From contig QMTJ01000012.1 of NCBI GenBank assembly GCA_003651045.1, positions 1 to 12,906 on the forward strand: a stretch of 12,906 bases of DNA, given 5' to 3'. The notes beneath the pieces were generated by a model. That model did not search any database and was not told the DNA's origin. It saw only the letters and a program-made list of their open reading frames with translations. A program made the position numbers and the translations under genes. The first letter of the stretch is position 1, and every line of letters starts with the position of its first letter. This document shows, piece by piece, positions 1 through 7,730 of the stretch. This DNA comes from Thermoplasmata archaeon. Its GTDB lineage: Archaea; Thermoplasmatota; E2; DHVEG-1.

Positions 1-128
1 ATGGTAAAAAAATATACAGAAAAAAACTTCGTTTCGTTAACCCTGCTAATATGATAAACTTTGAGATGAATGTTGATAAAACTCTTTTACGTTCTAATAG
101 ATCTCTTGAGGTGTCTGTGCATGGATGA
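1..128 (+). CDS. C-terminal tail of an unidentified upstream gene (partial)
   Basis: One frame (codons from position 3) is open from the window edge to a TGA at 126-128. The other two plus frames are closed early, by TAA at 5-7 and TGA at 52-54. The last 41 residues are visible, and they are lysine/arginine-rich and then mixed. The stop overlaps the ATG of the DUF1667 gene by 8 bases (ATGGATGA), an arrangement typical of translationally coupled archaeal genes. Known DUF1667 operons often have an FAD/NAD-dependent GlpA-like oxidoreductase upstream. The visible tail has no motif that lets me confirm this, so the product stays unknown. It could also be a chance open frame. Confidence 0.4.
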   Translation, partial: GKKIYRKKLRFVNPANMINFEMNVDKTLLRSNRSLEVSVHG

Positions 129-486
129 AAAAGAGATTACATGTATAGTATGCCCAATTGGCTGTAAAATTCTTGTGCGCACAGACGGTAAAAAATTTAA
201 ACTTATCAAGGGTAACAAATGTAAACGTGGTGAGGAGTACGCTAAATCTGAAGCCGTAAACCCAAGACGCATACTTACATCATCTATACTCGTGGAAAAT
301 GGTGAATGGCCACTAGTTAGCGTTAAAACCTCTAAACCTATTCCCAAGGATAAAATATTTGATGTGTTAAATGTGATTAAAAAAACCAAGGTTAAAGCAC
401 CTGTAAAAATAGGTCAAAAAATAGTTCAAAACGTTGCTGATACAGATGCTGACATTGTTGCTACTAAAACAATCCAGATCGTCTAA
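121..486 (+). CDS. DUF1667 four-cysteine protein
   Basis: This is a 121-aa protein with an N-terminal cysteine cluster, C8-x2-C11-P-x2-C15 (reading ITCIVCPIGCK), and a fourth cysteine at C34 in NKCKRGEEY. These match DUF1667, a small family of likely Fe-S or metal-binding proteins usually found with GlpA-like FAD oxidoreductases in anaerobes; the biochemical role is not established. A longer frame opens at 70, but the start at 121 is preferred. GAGGTG at 108-113 sits 7 bases before that ATG, and the family begins close to the first cysteines. The length is normal for the family. It probably lies in an operon with the gene whose tail overlaps it. It converges on the deacetylase-family gene with only 8 bases between stops. 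Confidence 0.85.
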   Translation: MDEKEITCIVCPIGCKILVRTDGKKFKLIKGNKCKRGEEYAKSEAVNPRRILTSSILVENGEWPLVSVKTSKPIPKDKIFDVLNVIKKTKVKAPVKIGQKIVQNVADTDADIVATKTIQIV

Positions 487-494
487 AAATTATA

Positions 495-1529
495 CTATAA
501 CTCCCAATAAGGTTCAAGTATTTTTTTAACCTCCATTATCAACCCATCAATATACTCAACTTTATCATCAAATATCTCCTTTTTCTCTTCCAAATAATCA
601 CTCCTACCCAACAAACCACACATGATATTATAATAAGATTTCACACAACTCTCACTATTATAACCCCCTCCAAATAATACCAACAACTTGTTACAAGTTT
701 TCCTTGACAAATCCATTATATTCCTACCTAGATGATAATAAGTCTGATACACCAAACGTAGATCCGCTAACGGATCAGAATGATGCGTATCAACACCACA
801 CTGATACACTATAACCTCCGGCTGAAACTGCTCCGCCAAACCAGGGATTATACTATAAAAAGCATTTAAATAACTTTTACTCCCCGTCCCAGGTGGCAAC
901 GGTAGATTTACTGTATACCCTTCACCACTACCTCTACCTATCTCATCAATAAAACCTGTTCCAGGATACAATGTTCTACCATCCTGATGAAAAGAAACTA
1001 ACAACACAGAAGGATCATCATAATATATCTCCTGCGTCCCATTTGCATGATGAACATCTAAATCAATTATCAAAAAACGATCTAAACCATATTTCTCCCT
1101 TAAAAACTCAACAACTATAGCCTCATCATTAAAAAAACAAAAACCTGAAGCATAACTTCTACTAGCATGATGAAAACCAGCGAGAGGGTTACACATACAT
1201 TGATACCCATTGAATAGTTTATCACCCCCAAGTATTGTGCCACCAACAGCTAGCCGTGCTATATCATATATCCCTCTTGGAGCAGGTGTATCGAGAGACA
1301 ACCGTCCACCTGTTTTACTTAAATATTTTATACGTTCTATATACCGTGGGTTATGTACCCTGAGTAAATCCTTCATAGTTGCTTTTTTCGCTGTTAATAA
1401 ATCAACCTCTTTCAGGATGCCTTTCTCTTTAAAGAATTTAATAGTTTTCTCTGGTTTATCCCCGATTAATGGATGATTTTCTCCTAAATTGTATTTATTA
1501 TAATCCTTATGATAAACAATTCCATACAT
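495..1529 (-). CDS. Histone deacetylase / acetoin-utilization (AcuC)-family deacetylase
   Basis: The 344-aa protein is a full-length arginase/deacetylase-fold zinc amidohydrolase. Catalytic signatures are in order: the His pair H120-H121 (GFHHAS), FCFFND at 130-135, the zinc ligands D158 and H160 in DLDVHHANGT, S179-F-H181, the third zinc ligand D247 in QCGVDTHHSDPL, and the transition-state tyrosine Y290 in FGGGYN. All residues needed for activity are present, so an active lysine or small-molecule amide deacetylase is expected. The DVHHxNGT form is nearer class II and bacterial/archaeal acetylpolyamine amidohydrolase-like enzymes than class I. The substrate (a chromatin protein such as Alba, an acetylated enzyme, or a polyamine) cannot be told from sequence. 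The start is supported by AGGG 6 bases before the ATG and a TATA box upstream. It is divergent from hdrC. Confidence 0.93.
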   Translation of the reverse strand: MYGIVYHKDYNKYNLGENHPLIGDKPEKTIKFFKEKGILKEVDLLTAKKATMKDLLRVHNPRYIERIKYLSKTGGRLSLDTPAPRGIYDIARLAVGGTILGGDKLFNGYQCMCNPLAGFHHASRSYASGFCFFNDEAIVVEFLREKYGLDRFLIIDLDVHHANGTQEIYYDDPSVLLVSFHQDGRTLYPGTGFIDEIGRGSGEGYTVNLPLPPGTGSKSYLNAFYSIIPGLAEQFQPEVIVYQCGVDTHHSDPLADLRLVYQTYYHLGRNIMDLSRKTCNKLLVLFGGGYNSESCVKSYYNIMCGLLGRSDYLEEKKEIFDDKVEYIDGLIMEVKKILEPYWEL

Positions 1530-1563
1530 TTCTAACCCTATTTTTTTTTATTTAATCCAATTT

Positions 1564-1571
1564 TTTATAAA
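1564..1571 (-). promoter_or_regulatory. TATA box of the deacetylase gene
   Basis: On the minus strand a TTTATAAA-type element sits within an A/T tract about 39 bases before the ATG at 1529. This predicts a transcript start near 1541 and a leader of about 12 bases that holds an AGGG ribosome-binding site at 1536-1539. The low-complexity surroundings make the exact position uncertain. Confidence 0.45.
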
Positions 1572-1626
1572 AAAACATTTTGAACTACTTTAACATAGTT
1601 AGTTTTTTTTCTTATATTTAGTAGAT

Positions 1627-1634
1627 TTTAAATA
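1627..1634 (+). promoter_or_regulatory. TATA box of the hdrCBA operon
   Basis: TTTAAATA is an exact match to the archaeal TATA consensus. Its centre lies about 97 bases before the hdrC ATG at 1728. A start about 26 bases downstream (near 1657) would give a leader of about 70 bases. That leader contains an imperfect hairpin (1655-1682) and a perfect palindrome (1695-1712), both possible points of control. Confidence 0.55.
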
Positions 1635-1654
1635 TTGTTATAAGATACGATTTC

Positions 1655-1682
1655 TGGGGATTCAATGTTTTTTGATCCTCCA
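1655..1682 (+). promoter_or_regulatory. Imperfect hairpin at the start of the hdr leader
   Basis: TGGGG at 1655-1659 can pair with CCTCCA at 1677-1682 through one G-T pair, and TCAA at 1662-1665 with TTGA at 1672-1675, enclosing a T-rich loop. It falls at the predicted 5' end of the hdrCBA transcript. The pairing is imperfect, so it may be a leader structure or a coincidence. Confidence 0.3.
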
Positions 1683-1694
1683 AAACACATAAAT

Positions 1695-1712
1695 AATTAA
1701 CATATGTTAATT
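1695..1712. promoter_or_regulatory. Perfect 18-bp palindrome before hdrC (candidate operator)
   Basis: AATTAACATATGTTAATT is a perfect inverted repeat with no spacer. It ends directly against the GGGGAG ribosome-binding site (1713-1718) of hdrC and lies downstream of the TTTAAATA box. A DNA-binding dimer here would block elongation. As RNA, a hairpin could affect access to the ribosome-binding site, although pairing with no spacer disfavours a small RNA hairpin. The factor that might bind is unknown. Confidence 0.45.
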
Positions 1713-1727
1713 GGGGAGTGGTATCTT

Positions 1728-2255
1728 ATGAGTCTCGTAGACCTAACATCTATGGCTGAACCACAAACGCAGCTTAAAAAAGAAATAAATGACCGGTTAA
1801 AAAAACTAAGAGACGAATTATCAGATTACTGCTTTCAATGTGCTAAATGCACCTCTGGTTGTGAAGCACATAAACTACTAGAGCTTGAGCCGCATAAAAT
1901 AGTAGCACTGTTGAAACGTGGTCTCATTGATGAAATGGTTAACTCAGATGTCATCTGGACGTGTATGAGTTGTTTTAAATGCCGTGAACGATGCCCGCAA
2001 AAAGTAGCACCTGTAGAAATCTTATTCGCTTTAAAAAACCTAGCTGTAGCTACTGGTAAACAACTACCAGGTAACTATACAAGCTGGTTGCAATCTGTGC
2101 TATCAATTGGTCTTTTACAAGATGTCAAAAGTGTTAACACAAAAGATAACAAAACAGTTACACGTTCTGATTTAGGGTTACCTGCAGTTTCTAAACCTGT
2201 TGATCCAAATAAGTTTCAGATGATGCTTTCAAAACTTGCTGTGGAGAAGGTTTAG
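1728..2255 (+). CDS. hdrC: Heterodisulfide reductase subunit C (HdrC-like)
   Basis: The 175-aa Fe-S subunit carries electrons from HdrA to the catalytic HdrB. Two classic [4Fe-4S] ligand sets are visible: C35-x2-C38-x2-C41-x3-C45 (CFQCAKCTSGC) and C79-x2-C82-x2-C85-x3-C89-P (CMSCFKCRERCP). An N-terminal charged helix and a C-terminal alpha-helical region without clusters complete the usual HdrC architecture, and the length is normal. An in-frame ATG lies at 1704, but the start at 1728 is chosen because GGGGAGTG at 1713-1720 sits 7 bases before it, whereas 1704 has no ribosome-binding site and lies inside the palindrome. The stop codon at 2253-2255 abuts the ribosome-binding site of hdrB, so the two genes are coupled. 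The subunit is expected to be cytoplasmic. Confidence 0.93.
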   Translation: MSLVDLTSMAEPQTQLKKEINDRLKKLRDELSDYCFQCAKCTSGCEAHKLLELEPHKIVALLKRGLIDEMVNSDVIWTCMSCFKCRERCPQKVAPVEILFALKNLAVATGKQLPGNYTSWLQSVLSIGLLQDVKSVNTKDNKTVTRSDLGLPAVSKPVDPNKFQMMLSKLAVEKV

Positions 2256-2271
2256 GAGGTTGAAAGGAGTT

Positions 2272-3144
2272 ATGAAATATGCTTTTTACCTGGGTTGTGT
2301 AATGCCTACAGAACAATATGCTTATGAGGTATCTATTAGAGAGGTTTTACCGAAACTTGATGTTGAACTTGTAGATCTCGAAGGTTTCAGCTGTTGCGGT
2401 GAACCTCTTAAAAGTGTTAATCAAATGTTAACTCTGTCTCTTTCTGCTCGTAACATAGCTATAGCTGAGAAAGAAGAATTAGATATCTTTGCACCATGTC
2501 CAATGTGTCATTTAGCGTTATCTGAGTCTAAACGTATCCTTGACTCGGATATACATATGCGCGAGCGTATTAACAAGTTTTTAGCTGATGAAGATCTTGT
2601 TTATAATGGTACAAGTGATGTTGTTCATACAGTGGATCTTTTACATGATATTGTGGGTTTAGAAAAAATTAAAAAACTTGTTAAAACTCCTTTGAAGGAT
2701 TTGAAAATCGCTAGTCATTATGGTTGTCATACTATCCGTCCATCTGAAATTGGACGACCTGATGATTCTGAGAACCCTGAAAAAATGGATCGTATTTTAG
2801 AAGTGATCGGTGGTAAACCAGAGTATTATCCTGAGAAACTTGATTGTTGCGGTGGTCTTTTGAATGCTAATCTACCTGAGTCTGCTTTGACAAAGACTGG
2901 TCAAAAACTTAAAAGTGTTCAGGAGCAAGGTTTTGATGTTTTTGTAGATGTTTGTCCTTGGTGTCATCGTCAGTATGATAGTAAACAAGTTAAAGCTGGT
3001 GAGACTGTTGCAGCGAAACTTGAGATGCCTGTGTTTTATTTAACTCAGTTAATAGGTCTATCTTTTGGTATACCCAGTGAGAAACTAGGTGTTAATCTTA
3101 ATCAGAGTCCTGTTGAAAAAATATCTATAGTAAGTAGGAGGTAG
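2272..3144 (+). CDS. hdrB: Heterodisulfide reductase subunit B (HdrB-like), two CCG domains
   Basis: The 290-aa catalytic subunit has two complete cysteine-rich CCG (DUF224) domains. Domain 1 has C9, C41-C42-G, C76 and C79 (GC, SCCGEP, PCPMCH). Domain 2 has C152, C192-C193-G, C228 and C231 (YGCH, DCCGG, VCPWCHRQ). In characterised HdrB these ligate two noncubane [4Fe-4S] clusters that split and reduce the heterodisulfide. No ligand is missing, so a disulfide-reducing enzyme is plausible, although CoM-S-S-CoB as substrate cannot be assumed outside methanogens. The start at 2272 fits the family N-terminus (KYAFYLGC) and has GGAGGT at 2255-2260 plus a closer AAAGGAG. An upstream TTG in the same frame lies inside hdrC and is unlikely. 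The gene is tightly packed between hdrC and hdrA. Confidence 0.94.
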   Translation: MKYAFYLGCVMPTEQYAYEVSIREVLPKLDVELVDLEGFSCCGEPLKSVNQMLTLSLSARNIAIAEKEELDIFAPCPMCHLALSESKRILDSDIHMRERINKFLADEDLVYNGTSDVVHTVDLLHDIVGLEKIKKLVKTPLKDLKIASHYGCHTIRPSEIGRPDDSENPEKMDRILEVIGGKPEYYPEKLDCCGGLLNANLPESALTKTGQKLKSVQEQGFDVFVDVCPWCHRQYDSKQVKAGETVAAKLEMPVFYLTQLIGLSFGIPSEKLGVNLNQSPVEKISIVSRR

Positions 3145-3151
3145 GTATAGG

Positions 3152-5125
3152 ATGGCGAAGAAGATCGGTGTTTTTGTCTGTCATTGTGGTGTTAATATCG
3201 CTGCTACTGTTGATGTTAAAAAAGTTGTTGATTATGCTAAAACACTTGATGATGTAGTGGTTAGTAAGGACTATAAATATATGTGTTCTAATGTTGGTGC
3301 TAATCTTATTAAGGATTCTATTAAGAAATATAAACTTGATAGTGTAGTTATTGCTTGTTGTAGCCCGCGTATGCATGAGCATACTTTTCAAGGTGTTGTA
3401 GAAAAGGGTGGTATTAATGCTTTTAATCTTGAAATCGCTAATATCCGTGAGCAGTGTAGCTGGGTTCATGATGATAAAGAACGTGCTACTGAAAAAGCAA
3501 AGGCATTGGTACGAGGTGCTATTTCAAAGGCGAGGTTGTTAGAACCTATCCAGACTTCAAAGATTAAAGTTACTCCTGCTGCTCTTGTAGTTGGTGGTGG
3601 TGTAACAGGTATACAGTCTGCTCTTGATCTTGCTGAGGAGGGTTATAAGGTTTATCTTGTGGAGAAGACACCTAGTATTGGTGGACGTATGGCTCAACTT
3701 GATAAAACGTTTCCAACTCTTGACTGCAGTAGCTGTATTCTTACACCTAAGATGATGGAGGTTGCTAATCATCCAAATATAGAGTTACTAACTTATTCCG
3801 AAGTTGTTACTGTTGAAGGTAGTATTGGTAACTATAAAATAAAGGTGAAGAAAAAAGCACGTTTCGTTGATATGGATAAATGCACAGGCTGCGGTGACTG
3901 TATGAATGCTTGCCGTATGAAAGATCGTATTCCTAGTGAGTTTGATGAGGGTATCGGTAAACGTAGCGCTATTTATATCCCGTTTCCTCAGGCGATTCCT
4001 TTGAAAGCTGTTATGGATAAGGATCATTGTCTTATGCTTACACGTGGGAAATGCGGTGATCATCCATTATGTGTCGAAGCATGTGAAGCAGATGCTATAG
4101 ATTTTAAACAGAAAGACGAAGAAATAGAATTAAACGTTGGTGTCATTATTGTAGCTACAGGTTATGATATGTTAGATCCAAGTAGTATCTATGAATACGG
4201 GTATGTTCATTCATCTAATGTGATTACAACCCTGCAGATGGAGCGTTTAATTAGTTCATCTGGCCCCACTGGTGGAGAAATCATTTGTCCTTCTAATGGT
4301 GAAAAACCAAAAAGTATCACGTACATTCTTTGTGTTGGTTCTCGTGATGAAACACAATGCACCTGGTGTTGCCGTATCGGTTGTATGAGTGCTCTTAAAC
4401 ACGTGTATCTTTTAAAAGAAAAACTTGGTGACACTGTTGAAATCAATGTCTGCTACACAGATATACGTAGCTTCGGGAAAGGATATGAAGAGTTTTATCG
4501 TAAAATCCGTGGTATGAGTAATACTAATTTCTTCCGTGGCCGCCCATCTGAAGTAAAAGTTTATCCTGATAAAATAACCATTGATGTCTTTGATACTATG
4601 ACAAATAAATTATTTGAAATCAACACAGATCTCGTAGTTCTCGTACCTGCATTAGTCCCCCGGATAGACGCGGATGATTTAGCTCGTACTCTTCATATTT
4701 CTCAAGGTAGCGATGGTTTCTACCTTGAAGCTCATCCTAAACTTAGACCCGTGGATACATTCACTGGTGGCGTTTTTATCGCAGGTTGTTGTCAAGCACC
4801 AAAAGACATACAAGATAGTGTAGCTCAGGCTAGCGGTGCCGCTGCAAGAGCTGCAGATATCCTTAGTAAAAAAGAACTTGAAACTGAACCACTTATTTCT
4901 TATGTTGATGAAGAACTATGCAGCGGATGTAGTACCTGTATCTCTGTTTGTGCATATAATGCTATAGAGCTCGTTAAAGAAAACGATGGAAGTATACATG
5001 CTAAGGTAAACGAAGCGCTTTGCATGGGTTGCGGAGCATGTGTAGCTGCTTGTCCATCTGGTGCTATGCAACAACGCGGGTTCAAAGATAAACAAATACT
5101 ACCGATGATTAATGAAATATCATAA
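3152..5125 (+). CDS. hdrA: Heterodisulfide reductase subunit A (HdrA-like), FAD and multi-Fe-S
   Basis: The 657-aa flavoprotein is full length for HdrA. The N-terminal HdrA-specific domain has C10/C12 (VCHCG), C45 and C69-C70. A Rossmann FAD site follows at 146-172 (VVGGGVTGIQSA). The thioredoxin-reductase-like region contains DCSSC at 191-195, where some methanogens use selenocysteine; here it is a plain cysteine. Inserted ferredoxin ligands are C244/C247/C250/C254 and the looser set C293/C301/C307/C311. Two C-terminal [4Fe-4S] sets are C590/593/596/600 and C624/627/630/634. In known complexes HdrA bifurcates electrons between ferredoxin and the heterodisulfide via FAD. GGAGGT at 3137-3142, overlapping the hdrB stop, lies 9 bases before the ATG. 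No mvhD, mvhA/G, fdhAB or frhB gene follows, so the electron donor is not shown by this locus. Confidence 0.95.
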   Translation: MAKKIGVFVCHCGVNIAATVDVKKVVDYAKTLDDVVVSKDYKYMCSNVGANLIKDSIKKYKLDSVVIACCSPRMHEHTFQGVVEKGGINAFNLEIANIREQCSWVHDDKERATEKAKALVRGAISKARLLEPIQTSKIKVTPAALVVGGGVTGIQSALDLAEEGYKVYLVEKTPSIGGRMAQLDKTFPTLDCSSCILTPKMMEVANHPNIELLTYSEVVTVEGSIGNYKIKVKKKARFVDMDKCTGCGDCMNACRMKDRIPSEFDEGIGKRSAIYIPFPQAIPLKAVMDKDHCLMLTRGKCGDHPLCVEACEADAIDFKQKDEEIELNVGVIIVATGYDMLDPSSIYEYGYVHSSNVITTLQMERLISSSGPTGGEIICPSNGEKPKSITYILCVGSRDETQCTWCCRIGCMSALKHVYLLKEKLGDTVEINVCYTDIRSFGKGYEEFYRKIRGMSNTNFFRGRPSEVKVYPDKITIDVFDTMTNKLFEINTDLVVLVPALVPRIDADDLARTLHISQGSDGFYLEAHPKLRPVDTFTGGVFIAGCCQAPKDIQDSVAQASGAAARAADILSKKELETEPLISYVDEELCSGCSTCISVCAYNAIELVKENDGSIHAKVNEALCMGCGACVAACPSGAMQQRGFKDKQILPMINEIS

Positions 5126-5126
5126 A

Positions 5127-5147
5127 AAAACATGTTTATTTTAATGA
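5127..5147 (+). terminator. Weak candidate terminator after hdrA
   Basis: Directly after the hdrA stop is an A-run, then the short palindrome AAACATGTTT, then TTATTTT. This could end the hdr transcript by the U-rich mechanism used in archaea. The hairpin is short and the T-run is interrupted, so support is weak. Confidence 0.25.
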
Positions 5148-5199
5148 TAAAAATTAAAAACACAAAATTTTATTAATAATTGTATATATATTAGTATTG

Positions 5200-6411
5200 A
5201 TGAAAAGAACACTCATCAGTATAATAATATTTACTATATTTTTACTAGCAAGTTTATTTTCAGTAGAAGGTATGAAATCACAGAATATCAATGTTAACGC
5301 TATTCAAACTTGGACCGTTGATAATGAAGGCGACGGAGATTTTAAACAAATTCAACAAGCTATAAATAAAGCAAACCCAGGGGATATAATAGAGGTGTAT
5401 AGTGGAATCTATAAAGAACATATAAAGATTAATAAACAAATAATTTTAAAAGGAATATCAACTGAACTAGGTGCAGGAGAAGACTCAGGAAAACCAATTA
5501 TTGATGGCAATCATTTTGGTGACGTTATGGAAATTAACGCAGATGGTTGCGCTGTATCAAATTTTAGAATCCAAAACAGTGGAAGAACATATAGCATGAA
5601 AAAAGGTATTAAAATTACTTCAAATAACTGTAGAATAATCAATAATACACTGCAAAATAATTTTGTTGGAATTGGTTTATCTAATACTAAAAACTGTGTT
5701 GTTGCAGAAAATATCTTGTTTTATAATATCTTTGGAATATATGCTACTAAACCAAATAACTGCACGATTAGTAATAACTCTCTATTCAACACAGGATTAA
5801 TATTCTCAGCAACAGCCGATCAACTTCTGACAAATACTATAAAAAATAATAAAGTGAACAATAAAACCTTTTATCTGTATATAAACAAAAACGATACAAC
5901 CATCTCAAATGCTGATGCTGGACAAGTTGAAGTGATAAATTGTAACAATGTAACAATTGAAAACCTAAATATACATGATACCTCAATTGGGCTTATCACC
6001 AGCTATTGCTCAAATCTAAAAATAAAAAATAATACATTTGAAAATATACACCGTGGTGGAATCTCACTACATGGAAATAATTGTGAAGTCTTTAATAACA
6101 CATTTAGGAATTGTAGCTATGGATGTTATCTAGAAGGTGGTGAAAACTTCTATATACATCACAACAACTTCATCAAAGTTTTTAAACATGATCAACCTTG
6201 TATTTCTTGGATAAAAAAACATCAGACATTTATGGAATCAAAAAATATTATCTTTGATAAAAACTATTGGGATGACTGGATAGGGTTAAAAATACCAAGT
6301 ATGCGATGGATGCCTAAGATTATCCCTGGTTTCCGGACATATACTCATAAATGGTTAAATATTTTTCCAATTTTTGAATTTGATATGCATCCAGCATTAG
6401 AACCATACTAA
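5200..6411 (+). CDS. Secreted parallel beta-helix (NosD-like) protein
   Basis: The 403-aa protein opens with a signal peptide (KRT followed by a hydrophobic stretch to about residue 20). A conserved entry segment at 47-84 (DFKQIQQAINKANPGDIIEVYSGIYKE) is typical of pectate-lyase/NosD-like right-handed beta-helices. About ten Asn-rich rungs follow from 110 to 350, with recurring patterns such as NCRIINNT, NCTISNNS, NLKIKNNTF and NCEVFNNTF. The C-terminal NYWDDW (355-360) and PKIIPG...DMHPALEPY segment recurs in archaeal surface beta-helix proteins. It is probably exported and binds or modifies surface glycans; no lyase catalytic residues can be assigned. The ATG at 5200 is preferred to the TTG at 5197. 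No ribosome-binding site is visible, so it may be leaderless with a weak AT-rich promoter near 5168-5176. It converges on the serpin gene. Confidence 0.85.
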   Translation: MKRTLISIIIFTIFLLASLFSVEGMKSQNINVNAIQTWTVDNEGDGDFKQIQQAINKANPGDIIEVYSGIYKEHIKINKQIILKGISTELGAGEDSGKPIIDGNHFGDVMEINADGCAVSNFRIQNSGRTYSMKKGIKITSNNCRIINNTLQNNFVGIGLSNTKNCVVAENILFYNIFGIYATKPNNCTISNNSLFNTGLIFSATADQLLTNTIKNNKVNNKTFYLYINKNDTTISNADAGQVEVINCNNVTIENLNIHDTSIGLITSYCSNLKIKNNTFENIHRGGISLHGNNCEVFNNTFRNCSYGCYLEGGENFYIHHNNFIKVFKHDQPCISWIKKHQTFMESKNIIFDKNYWDDWIGLKIPSMRWMPKIIPGFRTYTHKWLNIFPIFEFDMHPALEPY

Positions 6412-6431
6412 AATAAACACCATTAATTTTT

Positions 6432-7694
6432 TTATTCTGGATTACTCAGCCGCCCTATGAATAGTATGCTACCTATATCTTTGTGTAGTATTAAGAAAAT
6501 AAAAGGATGATCAGCGTTAAACTCTATAGGTTCAGGACCCACTGCAGTAAGACTCATGTGAACAGATGTAGCTGCAGCTGCTTCTGTTCCTTCTTCATTC
6601 ACCTCAATGAATGCTTTATGTTTTACTTTTTCAATAAAAAGATCTTTTCTACCAGTCATACCTGAGAAATCAGCTTTTGCTGTACTAAAAGGAGTAATCA
6701 TTCCCATATTCATTAGATATTTTTTCAGACTATATTCTGTCTCAAGTTTGAATTTTGGAAGTATAACCTTTACTTCTCTCTTTGTCATAGAGTTTATCCA
6801 TTTAGACAAATTATCTCTGTTAAGTATTTTTTCAACAATTGAAATATTATTTTCTTTTGGTAACAGTATTATCATTGAAAGCTTATCACCTTTGTATGGT
6901 AGTTCAAGTATCTGTAAATCATCTGTTTCAGTATAGTTAAATTCAAGATCTGACTTGGAGAAAGTCATCATTGGCACACTAACAGTTGTACCATCTAATA
7001 ATTCAAAATCTCTATTCGTGGTAAGATCTTTATCAAACTGGTTTAACCAATCACCTTTGAAATAAATAGCGTTTGTAAGAATCATAGCAAGATACTTATG
7101 GATATCTTCTTTTGTGATTAGATCCTTTATTTTACCACCAGTATTTTTTTCAATCCATTGATTAATTATTTCAGCTGCTTTTTCAGGGTTACTAAAGTCA
7201 ACCTCGGTTGTTTTACCCATGTAATAGTTTTCAATAAATCTTAGATATTCTTCTAGGAAGGGATAGCCTTGTCTTATCCATAGAGCATTAGCGGTATTCA
7301 ATGTATATTCTTTGTTTATATTCAAAAGATTGTAGATCCGTCCGAAAGAACAGAGGGTAACTGTGTCGTTTTGTGGGAAACCCAGAACATTATACATTTC
7401 ATCAGCGGTTTCGTTACGTGCTCCTTCGTATGTCATCGCAAGTGCAACGAAGATACTGTATGGTGAGAAAAAAATATTATCTGTGTTATCTGTGATGAGT
7501 TGATTATACATTCTGAAAGAAAAATTATTAATCAAATTGGAGAGATTTGTAACGCTTTCATTGGTTGCATATGTATCAACTGCTCGTGGTTGAGCGCTAA
7601 CATTTGAAGAAGAAAAAAACCCTATGTAGAAGATACTAGTTAAAACTAATGCTGTTAAGGCACCTGCGGTTATAATACTGGTAACTTTATTCAT
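6432..7694 (-). CDS. Secreted serpin (serine/cysteine protease inhibitor)
   Basis: The 420-aa protein is a complete serpin after an N-terminal signal sequence (hydrophobic 8-26, likely cleavage near SAQ-P at 33-36). Family landmarks include NIFFSPYSIFVALAMTYEGA (73-92), TNAIYFKGDW (207-216), a shutter/breach region and the C-terminal HPFIFLI segment. The reactive-centre hinge is intact: E367-E368-G369-T370-E371 followed by AAAAT, small residues that mark inhibitory serpins. Counting from G369 as P15 puts P1 at T383 (SLT-AVG), but a one-residue loop difference could shift it to A384. A small P1 would suit elastase- or subtilisin-like proteases. GAGAGGAG lies just before the ATG and a TTTATATA box lies upstream. 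Serpins are uncommon in archaea. The exported form would guard surface proteins against foreign or self proteases. Confidence 0.95.
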   Translation of the reverse strand: MNKVTSIITAGALTALVLTSIFYIGFFSSSNVSAQPRAVDTYATNESVTNLSNLINNFSFRMYNQLITDNTDNIFFSPYSIFVALAMTYEGARNETADEMYNVLGFPQNDTVTLCSFGRIYNLLNINKEYTLNTANALWIRQGYPFLEEYLRFIENYYMGKTTEVDFSNPEKAAEIINQWIEKNTGGKIKDLITKEDIHKYLAMILTNAIYFKGDWLNQFDKDLTTNRDFELLDGTTVSVPMMTFSKSDLEFNYTETDDLQILELPYKGDKLSMIILLPKENNISIVEKILNRDNLSKWINSMTKREVKVILPKFKLETEYSLKKYLMNMGMITPFSTAKADFSGMTGRKDLFIEKVKHKAFIEVNEEGTEAAAATSVHMSLTAVGPEPIEFNADHPFIFLILHKDIGSILFIGRLSNPE

Positions 7695-7730
7695 GATACT
7701 CCTCTCGTTTTATTGTTAAGTCAGAATTAG

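Noticed and set aside
229..237. GGTGAGGAG within the DUF1667 gene, perfectly complementary to the loop of the RNA candidate
   Set aside because: It lies inside codons about 110 bases past the start and a 9-base match is expected by chance often enough. There is no sign of a regulatory role.
87..389. Minus-strand open frame opposite the DUF1667 gene
   Set aside because: The sense strand encodes conserved cysteines and has a well-placed ribosome-binding site. The antisense frame shows no recognisable features.
3125..5163. Several open frames of 70-115 codons on the minus strand inside hdrA and just past its end
   Set aside because: They lie antisense to a full-length gene with complete motifs. 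They arise from its T-ending codon use, have low-complexity Asn/Thr/Ile composition and show no family motif or ribosome-binding site.
5183..5191. TATATATAT as the promoter of the beta-helix gene
   Set aside because: It lies only about 9-17 bases before the ATG, too close for a TATA box whose transcript must include the start codon.
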